The translations under genes and the position numbers were made by a program. From NCBI GenBank assembly GCA_905221605.1, contig CAJNDS010000064.1, forward strand, positions 219,954 to 241,513: a stretch of DNA of 21,560 nucleotides, written 5' to 3'. Origin of the DNA: Symbiodinium natans (Eukaryota; Sar; Dinophyceae; Suessiales; Symbiodiniaceae). Under the pieces are notes generated by a model. The model made no database searches. It saw only the letters and a list, made by a program, of their open reading frames with translations, and was not told where the DNA came from. Below, one piece after another: positions 1-8,800 of the stretch (the stretch's first letter is position 1; the number at the start of each line of letters is the position of its first letter).

Positions 1-2465
1 CTGCATCTCAAAAAGTCTACTCAGCTTTCTTTGATTCTCTTTGTGGCTGCAATGTCACGCAGGTTATCGGTTGGACTGCCCTAGCTCTCAGCGGTGCATA
101 TCATCCGAGGAGGAGAAGCACATGATCCACAAGGTGATGTTTTTGAACATGCCTTTGCGCTGTCAAGCTCAGGAGGGACGTTATCTGCCGAGGCGCAGCC
201 AGCATCTTCAGGATTAGACGGAGCCAAAGTGCCCCTCGGCTGCTACAAAGTGACAGCCCAGCAGCAAAAGGCTCTCACGCGACGCTGACATCGCTGACTT
301 GCTGCCTGGATGCTCGGCAAAGGACTTCTTTCCGTGGAACCTGCTTGGAAGCAGAGCCCCTCTGTGGAATGCGAACTAACAATGCCCTCTCCTTACTCCG
401 AGGCACTTGGTGTTCTCCACCTTCCAGGAGCAGCCTTTGCGCTTCGTCCTCGGAAGTGTGCAAATTTGACTTGAGGTCCGACAAGAGTTAAAAACCCCAA
501 GCTCCAAGCGAGGTATCCTAAGTTCTGAGCCCTAGCCCAATTAAAAATAACATCCCCTGTGTATGGCTATGTCAGGCGAAAGCACGTGCAGATCGGCGTG
601 AGGTGCACGGCGTAGCTCAGCATGGAGAGATACTCGTAGAGCGCCCCGAGAGTTCCCAAGATCTGTGGGCAGAGTGCGATATCATGTCAGGGGGTTTCCA
701 ACAAGAGGGATACAGTACCTTTTTGGGGGGTCCCATGATTAGGATTATAACATTTGGGGGCCCGTATTTTCGTGAACCCCCCAAAAATGCATAATCCGGC
801 GCTTGGCTGCTGAACTCGCTGACGGTCTCTTGAAGGGTAGTACACTGGTATTCTTTGCGAGTAACGGACGTTAAGTGCTTAAGTGCTGCAGCCCAAGCGG
901 CGCCGAGCAGCGTTGCTGTCCTCAAGTGTAGGGAAAGTCTTGTGCACAATTGCAGCTGTTAGCTGCTGCCTGCTGGGCGTTTCCCTTCACCTTGATGCTG
1001 CTGCGGATCCGACTGCCAAGTAAGAGCTTGGGGCCACCGCCGCGTGCCTTGAAGGAGCAAGTTGCCACTCTTAAGAGAAGGTACGTTGGGACATGTTGGG
1101 ACTGTTAGTCATAGTCAGCATAGTGGCAGCAGCAGTGGTTGTGGAGTGGGTTGTGACGCGGTGACGCGATGCGAGTGTTTCCCGTTTCGCACGCTCGTGG
1201 ACATCTATGTGCGAGTAGCTGTATATATGTGTATATATATATGTATAAATGAATACTTTATTTAACACACCTGCATCTATGTCACCGCGTGCTTTCAGCA
1301 TTCACCTAGAGCTGAGGAAGCACGCAGATGACCCGGCGATCCGCTCCATGAAGCACTATTCATGGATATTGGCCCTTACCTTTACAGGTAGGCACCAGCA
1401 TGATCTGCCTAGAACCCCTTGGTCTGTTCTGTGGGATCTCGACATGATGAAAGCCTTGCAAGAAGTGAGCCTTACATCCTTTTCCCTTGCTGCTGGCACT
1501 CTACAAGGGCTGTTGTCCGTCAGCCATCGTGCAAACATGCGCGAACCGTTAACAAAAGGCTGCTCCACGGGGCGCACCTGCTCCTGAGCTGATCGAGACT
1601 TTTCTTGAAGCACCGACGCCGATTCACCTGTGCACAACACTGCGGGCCATTAATATCAGGGCTTTGGGCGGTTCGCAAGCTCACCACTTGTTACCAGTGA
1701 GTTTGTTTCCCTGTCCAGCTTTTCCCAGTTAGAAGCATGCCAAACGGCGTGCATCTAGGACTCATGAATTCGGCCGGCGGGAATTCAACCAAGAAAGGGT
1801 TCACGGACAAGTCTGACGGTAATAGAGTGAGGGCGGTATCTTGGCTTGCGCTAACAGGACTCAGGACTGACTCAGGGTGTGACAGTGGAATAGAGAGGCG
1901 GTTGGAGTCCCAAGAGTGGGTTCACGAAGTGATGTCTGGTGTGGTGGTATTTCTGGTGGTATCCGAGACTCTTGCAAGGTGCACAGTGGACAATTTGACC
2001 GCACCTGCCATGGCCACAGGCAGCGCTGCCACGGGGCCAATGCAGTTGGCATTCGGTGCAGTCGGCGGGAGGCCTGTAGCCAGGCCTCGGGAAACCAGGA
2101 CCGAAGCTTTAGGAATACCATACCCATCCATACCGTAGCTGCTACCGTCTCCCTCCATCCATTTGCATCTCAGGGACTCACTTCGTCCTCGGCTGGCGTA
2201 TGAGATCATGTCACTTCACGCGTGGTCTTAAACCAACCCGCAACAATGCTGAAGCTGAGATGGGACCATGATCGGACCATGCAGTGACCATGCAGCATGA
2301 GATAATCACCCACTACAGCGGCAGCCCGTTTTTGCCGCACCCTCATCCGACTAGACCGCACAGGATCTGCACAGAAAGTGTCTTGTGGGGTGAGTGCCTT
2401 GCGCCCTGGCAACGCGTGCCAAACTAGACTGTGCCCCTTCATCCGATCTGCTAATGCGCAGTTGC
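1..2465. other. Non-coding stretch, no gene recognised
   Basis: Only short reading frames without recognisable motifs occur on either strand, and none resembles a known family. A short AT-rich alternating tract lies at 1221-1243. An undetected small exon of a spliced gene cannot be excluded. I see no tRNA, rRNA, spliced-leader copy or transposon end here. Confidence 0.5.
1221..1243. repeat. (TA)n-rich microsatellite
   Basis: Alternating purine-pyrimidine run of TATATATGTG/TATATATATATG type. It is a simple repeat with no associated gene. Confidence 0.8.
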
Positions 2466-2612
2466 AGAGAGAGAGAGAGAGAGAGAGAGTGTGTGTGTGT
2501 GTGTGAGCGAGAGAGAGAGAGAGAATAAAACACAAGTAAACAGAAAGAACAAACAAAGACAGAAAGAAAGAGAGAAGGAGAAATACAAAGAAAGAACGAA
2601 AGAAAGAAAGAA
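2466..2612. repeat. Compound (GA)n-(GT)n-(GA)n microsatellite with purine-rich tail
   Basis: A (GA)n run passes into (GT)n, then GAGCGA and a second (GA)n. About 85 bases of A/G-rich sequence with AAAGAAAG-type units follow. The reading frames across it (Ser/Leu- or His/Thr-rich) are translations of the repeat and are not genes. Confidence 0.9.
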
Positions 2613-3637
2613 TTGAATCAATGCATTAGAAAGCAAACCAGTGACTGGGGGGGGGGGGTTGGGGGGGAGGACTTGCTTACTCGGCCGGCTGATATTGCAA
2701 GCCGAGAAGAAAACAGATTCTGCCCAAACGACCAGAGTTTCTTTTCCTTAGAGCTGTTGGTGCCTGCAAGTCTGACGAAGCCCCAAAAAACCTCCATGAG
2801 GACGAATGTACCCTCTTTTTGTGTGTGTGTGTGTCGATCAAGGAGCGAATGAGAGAGAGAGAGAGAGCGAAACAAAAATCACAAAACATGATCTCATATT
2901 CCTGAAATGACAAACAGCGTCTAACAATCATCGCCCAAGCTTCCGGGTAGTATTTGGTGAATGCAAGTTTCAGTTCTCCGCGTTTTCGTCGTCCGCAGAA
3001 ACCGCCATAGTCCTGCCACCGGTTGCGTCGAGGGCGAACCATTGCCTATTTGGTGATGGCCACCATCAGGTCAACGTGAGAGTCCTCCCGGGCATAGACT
3101 GCTGCACACAGATCGCTCACCTCAGATCCACAGATCCGGTGTGTCAGCTAGAATCATTGCAAGCGCGGTTCAAGCTGCAGAGGTGTGCCTTGAGGGGCAT
3201 GGTCAACAAAAGGCACACAAACGCATCACTGGGATGCCCCACGATGAGTATACACAAACCTTTTACTTTGTGGTCTTACCATCTCTTTTCTTCGCGGCAG
3301 CTCCGATGACATCTAAGATGTGCACGCGGCCATGCTGTTGCGGCGCGCACCAAGCTTAGTCAGGAGGCTGCGAAATGTTGCCGATATGAGGACCCGCAGT
3401 CAAGACCTGGGGTCTAAAGCTCTGAAGGCGTTGCTTTTGCAACAGAATGCATTTGACATCCCTTGCTGGCAGAATGCTGCCACACTCCAACTGCTCCCAC
3501 CTCCTAAAAGCCATATGCAAACCTTCTAAGGCCAGAACGCGGACGATGGGAGTAGAGGTAGAGAACGAGCAGCAAAGCCGCGATGGACAAAGTCGTCCAA
3601 CCTAAACAATCTACACCACTGCACACAAGCTACACAT
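2613..3637. other. Non-coding stretch with G-run, (GT)n and (GA)n; no gene recognised
   Basis: It contains a run of 12 G followed by TT and 7 G (2647-2667), a (GT)n run at 2820-2834 and a (GA)n run at 2850-2868, again in GT-then-GA order. The remainder is mixed-composition sequence with only short frames. I recognise no protein or RNA gene. Confidence 0.5.
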
Positions 3638-4075
3638 TCAACATTCCCGCATAGGCTTCTGTGCAATCATGCAGCAAGCCCGTTGGTAGTTGACCTCGTC
3701 CATCCTTTGCCATGCGCTGGCAAAAACCGATGCTGAGATCGCCAGAAAGAACACCAGAACACCTTCCAACCACATAATAGACTGATTAGTAAATACATAA
3801 ATAACAATTAGCTCTACATAGGCTGCCACCCTGCGCCCCATATCGGCACCGCATACAAAGAAGGCGAAATTTTTCGTGCCAGGCTGCAGCGCGAAAATCT
3901 CCGCTCCGGAGCCTGGAATCCCCCCAAAAATCCGATGCGAGGCTACTGCGTCCGGGAGAAGTTCCTGTAAAATGATGCCGACACTCTCAACCGAGCCTTG
4001 TGCTGCGCCTATCAGGGTGATGACCAGGGCCAAAGCGAAAAACATGAGCAGCGTCTGGAACAGGAAGCCTCCCAC
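3638..4075 (-). CDS. Possible 3' exon of an unknown multi-pass membrane protein
   Basis: A 145-codon minus-strand frame ends in a TGA after MREC. The open frame extends a little upstream to a TGA near 4143, so the listed 5' end (a GTG, not an ATG) is arbitrary and may mark only part of an exon. It contains three hydrophobic stretches that could be membrane segments: around FQTLLMFFALALVITLIGAA near the start, AYVELIVIYVF in the middle, and WLEGVLVFFLAISASVFASA near the end. A polar loop separates the first two. The mixture of residues is not that of a repeat translation, which favours real coding. I do not recognise the family. No neighbour suggests a function, and chance openness in GC-moderate DNA remains possible. 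Confidence 0.35.
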   Translation of the reverse strand: MGGFLFQTLLMFFALALVITLIGAAQGSVESVGIILQELLPDAVASHRIFGGIPGSGAEIFALQPGTKNFAFFVCGADMGRRVAAYVELIVIYVFTNQSIMWLEGVLVFFLAISASVFASAWQRMDEVNYQRACCMIAQKPMREC

Positions 4076-4108
4076 ACCTTGGGAGGAATTGGCTTTACCT
4101 CTTATCTG

Positions 4109-4134
4109 CGTGCCTGGCCAGGCGGCCAGGCACG
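4109..4134. repeat. Perfect 11-bp inverted repeat with 4-nt loop
   Basis: CGTGCCTGGCC (4109-4119) is followed by AGGC and then GGCCAGGCACG (4124-4134), its exact reverse complement. It lies just upstream of the candidate minus-strand exon. No terminator or tRNA context was recognised. Confidence 0.75.
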
Positions 4135-5080
4135 TGCTGCTTCACTGCAGCCAGTAAAATCCTTCGACTCCACCTTTGCCCTGTTCAGCCAAGTGACTGT
4201 TCGGATCCGCCTGCCTCAGCACTGGTCAAGCTGAGATGCCGAGCATAGAACCGGCATAAGAAAAGAAACCCCCGGTCGGGTCCAAGCCGCTGTTTCTTGC
4301 CATACCTCAGGTCCGACAAAGCACGGCTCAGCAGGCTTCTGCGTGTGTAGAGCTAAATGTGTTCAATGATGTTCCAACCGATGTTCCAACCTGTTGTGGT
4401 AGTCGTAGCAGCAGCTGCTGCTGCTGCTACTGCTGCTGCTACTGCTGCTGCTGCTACTGCTGCTGGTGGTGTTCTTGTGTTGCTCGCAGCTGTGTGCTGT
4501 TGCTTGCCGCTGCGTGGTGTTGCTTGCTGCTGCTTGATGCAGCTTGCTGCTTGTTGCTGCTTGCTGCTTTCTGCTGCTTGCTGCTGCGTGCTGCTGCTTG
4601 CCGCTGCGTGCTGCTGTTTGCTGCTGCGTGCTGCTGCTTGCTGCCGCTGCCGCTTGCTGCCGCTTGCTGCCGATTTGTCTTTGTGCTATTTGTTGTCGTT
4701 GCGTCATGTGTTGTCTTTGTGTTGTTTGTCGTCTTTGTGTTGATTTGTTGTCTTTGTGTGGCTTGTTGTCTTTGTGTTGCCTGCTGTCTTTGTGTTGCTT
4801 GTGTTGTCTGCTGTCTTTTTGTTGTTCGTTGTCCTTGTGTTGTTAGCTTTTTGGTGTTGCTTGTTGTCCTTGTGTTGTTTATTGCTTACGTGTTGTGTGT
4901 TGTCTTTGTGTTGTTTGTGGTCTTTGTGTTGTGTATTGTCCTTGTGCTGTCTTTTGTGTCGCTCGTGTTGTATGGTGTCTTTGGTTTTGTTGTGTCTGTG
5001 TTGTTTGTTGTGTTTGTCTTGTTTGCTGTGTTTGTGTTGCTTGTTGTGCTTGTGTTGTTTGCCGTTGCTATTTGTTGTGT

Positions 5081-5225
5081 TTCTTGTGTGTTTGTTGTGT
5101 TTGTTGTGTTTCTTGTGTGTTTGTTGTGTTTGTTGTGTTTGTTGTGTTTGTTGTGTTTGTTGTGTTTGTTGTGTTTGTTGTGTTTGTTGTGTTTGTTGTG
5201 TTTGTTGTGTTTGTTGTGTTTGTTG
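5081..5225. repeat. 9-bp tandem array, unit TTTGTTGTG
   Basis: About 15 near-identical units, with a few TTTCTTGTGTG variants at the left edge. The same unit forms the larger array at about 18420-18890 on the far side of the element, so both flanks belong to one kind of repeat DNA. Confidence 0.9.
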
Positions 5226-5702
5226 GGTTTGTGTTGTTTGCTGTGCTTGTGTTGTTTGTTGTGTTTGTGTTGTTTGTTGTGTTTGGATTTTTTGTAGTGT
5301 TTGGGCTGTTTGTTGTGATTGTTTTGTTTTTGCGGTTGTGTTGATTGCTGTCTTGTTTGTTGTGTGCTTGTTGCCTGTTGCGTGTTGTGTGTTTGTTGTC
5401 TGTTGTGTGTTGTGTGCTTGTAGTCTGTTGTGTGTTTGTTGCTGTGCTGGTTCTGTGTTTGATGTTAATTAGTTGTTTGTCGTGTGTTTCTCGTGCTTCT
5501 CGTGATTTTTGCTTCTAGTGGTGCTTGGTGTTTCTTGTGTTTCTTGTTCTTATTGTGTTCCTTGCGCTTCTTTCTTGAGTTCCTCATGTTTGTTTTGTTT
5601 CTTGCGTGTCTTGTGTTTGTTGTGTTTCTTGGGTGTTTTTCGTGGTTGTTGTTCTTGGTGCGCTTGTTGTGATTGTGTTTGTGTTGTGTGTGTGTGTGGT
5701 GT

Positions 5703-5831
5703 TGGTGTGGTTGTGGTTGTGGTTGTGGTTGTGGCTGTGGCTGTGGCTGTGGCTGCGGCTGTGGCTGTGGCTGTGTCTGTGGCTGTGGCTGTGGTTGTGG
5801 TTGTGGTTGTGGTTGTTGTTGTTGTTGTTGC
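5703..5831. repeat. Hexanucleotide array GGTTGT/GGCTGT ending in (GTT)n
   Basis: Four GGTTGT-type units are followed by a block of GGCTGT units with single substitutions, then GGTTGT again, then (GTT)5. The array ends at the left target-site duplication of the mobile element, so this repeat was the insertion target. Confidence 0.9.
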
Positions 5832-5837
5832 AGTGGT
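5826..5837. repeat. Left target-site duplication of the LINE-like element
   Basis: TGTTGCAGTGGT is repeated exactly at 17098-17109. On the left it follows (GTT)n and on the right it runs into (GGT)n. Removing the element plus one copy restores a continuous (GTT)n-CAGTGGT-(GGT)n repeat. A 12-bp length fits target-primed reverse transcription. Confidence 0.85.
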
Positions 5838-5853
5838 AAGATTCTGGCCCAAG

Positions 5854-8800
5854 ATGAGGATTTTATTTCTCGTAGCCGTAGCGAGCTTTCTTGGGTGCCT
5901 GGGTCCCAAGTCCCAGGGTCCAGCCATGGATCAGAATCGAGGGTTTCGGGAAGTAGCGCCCCCCGATGAAGCTGAGCAGCATGCGCAGCGAAGTCAGCTA
6001 ACCATGAACAAAACCGGCAAGCGAAGCTACCAAAGAGCTTGTAAAGTTGCCCTGGCGAAGGGAGCAGCACTTTACAAAGGCCGACTTCTGACAGCTCAGG
6101 CTCTAGGAGCTCATGAAGGACAATTCGCGTCTCCTGCGAAAGCGGAGAGGCGTTCCTTTCAACCGAACAGACAGATCCATCACAAATTTGACATGGAAGT
6201 CCTTACTTGGAACGCAGGCTCAATTACAAGTCGAGTTTGGAACGAGATTCTGGCCCTTTTGGCAACAACAGAGTACAAGAACATCAAAATCGTTTTCCTG
6301 CAGGAATCGCATTGGCAGCAAGACCAGGTCTACAGCTCAGGCCCGTGGTCAGTCCTAACCTGTGGCTCCACAAGCAGACACAAGGCTGGCCTGGTTGTCT
6401 TGGTGCATAGCTCACTGGCTCCTCTTTCAGAAATTCGCAGCACTTCCATTGTTCCAGGGCATTTGCAGCACGTCATGATCCCGTGGCAGAGATCCAGAAT
6501 ACATCTCCTGAACCTGTACCAGCACGTCTGGGATTCAAAGCTCTCGAAGACGGAAAACAGAGGCAGGAGAAAGGACGTGATGACGCAGCTCGAAAATCGA
6601 ATACAGAGAGTCCCACAGCGTGATTTCTTGATTGTGGCTGGGGATTTCAATGCGCATGCGGTGACTGAACGTCCTCATATCGGACCAAGTGTGCCTCATC
6701 GAGTACGGTTTGCAAATGCGGATGTGAAGACACTGCCCTCGCTCTGCAAATCCTGTGGACTCACTGCGCTGAACACATGGGCTTCTGGCCATCGCAGTAC
6801 GTATACTAACAGTGATGGCACATATTCCTCTCAGATCGATTTTATGCTGGTCAGACTGCACGATGCTCGGAGGAGATCCAAGGAGGCATACTCTGATAAA
6901 AACTTTCCAGTGGCTGCCTACAGAGATGGATCAAAACATTTTCCAGTGCGAGCTACTCTGTTCATTCCTCCTTACAGTCCTACACCCAGCAAGCCACGGC
7001 CGTTTGATGCCACAGCCCTGGATGCGAGCTTTCGGCGGAAAGATGACAACTGGCATGCATTCTCACATCGTCTGACGGAATCAGTGGTGAGGACAATGCA
7101 AGAGAGACCGTCTTGGCAAGAACTGGATGAAGTGATGGTTCGTGTATCAGCTGAGCACTATCCTCCTCCACGCAAGTCTCAGCCAGCAGCAGGTCCAATT
7201 CATCAGGAATATTGGAAGAAAGTGCGGCAAATCCAGGCGCACAAGAGGGCTGGAACCGAGCATAATCCAGAATGCCAGAAGCTTGTGGAGGACATCAAGG
7301 AGGAGGCGCGGGCTTTCAAAAAACAGCAAAAACAAAGAAAGCTAGAGAAGCAAGAGCAGTTGCTTCTACAAGCCCAGGAAGATAAAAGGCAACAATCCCA
7401 CAAACTGGCTCATGCTCTCAGAAAACTTGCTCCGTGGCGCCCAGTGCAGAGAGTCAACCTAAGGGATCAAGCAGGTGAGCCGCTTGATACGGAGGCCTCG
7501 CTAAAACCTATGCGCGAATACTCGAGTCAAATCTTCTCCAAAAGTCCTCCCTTGCACTCAGTAGCTGCTGTGCCCAGAACAGCGATCACCGCCTTGCAGG
7601 TATCCTCGCAAATCAAGACAGTGCCAGTGGGGAAAGCAGTCCCCAGCACCTCAGCCCCAGTATCAGCTTGGAAGAGTCTAGGTCCTGACGCCCATGAACA
7701 CATAGCAGGTCTAATCAACTCTGAGGTGTCCCAATCAGAAATTTCCCCTTATCTAAAGGACCCTCGAATAGCATGGATCCCCAAGCCGGGCAAGCCAGCC
7801 ACCGCCATGAAAAACCTGAGGCCCATAGGAGTCATCAGCGTGCCGGGCAAAGTGCTGGCAGGTGCAGTGAAGACTCGCATTGCACCAGCATTGCAGGTGA
7901 GCTCACAGCTTCAGCCTCAATTTGCGTACATTCGGCAGAGGGGGGTGCGGGACGCTATCGCGAAAGCATGCCAGCACCTTGATTTCGCGCAGCAGCTCCG
8001 TCAAGAGCATCGCAGGGACCTGCACAAGTCCCAACGCGGAGCTAGGCAGGCTCAGCTGTCAGGGGCACTCACCATTTCGGTTGATCTGAGCAAAGCTTTT
8101 GATTCTGTTAATAGACATGAGCTGCTAGCTGCCTTGGATCGCCTGGGAACAGACCCTGTTACGAAAGAACTGGTAGTTCAACTACACAGTGAGACCTCCT
8201 ACAACATGGGCACAGGTGGACTAGAGATTCAAGTTCCCACTTCTTCAGGAATCAAACAAGGTTGTAAGCTAGCCCCGGCATTGTGGTCTGCGCTGACACT
8301 TCTAGTCATGAGCAGAATGGAGCAGAAATGGGGCCCAGATAGCAAGCAAGCTAGGGAAATCCTAACGGTCTTTGCAGACGATTTCCTGCTCCAGGAAACC
8401 TTCTCGAGCTTTCCTGAACTTCAGAAAGTCCTGCTCAGAATAGAGGCTCTCTTTCAGTCTCTTGAGGACGTGGGGCTGGAAGTCAATCCAGCGAAGTCCA
8501 AAGCCTTGCTAATGGTTCAGGGCACTCAGCAGTCCATCTTTCGCAAGAAGCACACGATGCGCAAAGAGAAGCAGTTGCACATCGTCCTTCCCTCAGGACA
8601 TAAGATTCCGATTCATCACAAACTGACATATCTAGGGGTGCAGCTCAGCTATGGATCCTACAAAGACCAGACTGTTGACTATAGGATCGCCCAAGCTCAA
8701 GGCAAGTTTGAGCTACTTCGACACATCCTGTGCTCCACTAAGGCCTTGGAGGCTTCAAAGAAGTTGGAGATCTGGAGGGTCTATGTGGAATCCTCACTCT

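Larger units (their letters stand above)
4406..5837. repeat. G/T-rich simple-repeat tract, left half
   Basis: It begins with CTG/CTA trinucleotides (about 4408-4470) and passes into degenerate TGCTGCTTG/TGCTGCGTG units (about 4480-4670). Diverged TTGTCTTTGTGTTG-type units then run to about 5080, a TTTGTTGTG 9-mer array follows, then degenerate TTGTGTTTCTTG sequence, and it ends in GGTTGT/GGCTGT hexamers. The plus strand is strongly depleted of A. Long open frames in all three phases (Cys/Leu/Val-rich, for example a 312-codon frame) follow from the lack of stop codons in such sequence and are not genes. The tract is interrupted by the mobile element at 5838 and resumes at 17110. Confidence 0.9.

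Noticed and set aside
4061-4080. GGAGGCTTCC on the minus strand near 4060-4075 as another hairpin unit
   Set aside because: It matches only part of the motif and lacks the closing stem, so it is not counted with the element's units.
4359-5297. Long Cys/Leu/Val-rich open frames in the left G/T tract
   Set aside because: All three plus-strand frames stay open because the repeat rarely contains A, hence few stops. The peptides are direct translations of repeat units.
5509-5853. Upstream extension of ORF1 into the flanking repeat
   Set aside because: It lies outside the element's target-site duplication and encodes only repeat-derived Cys and Val runs. The join in frame is accidental.
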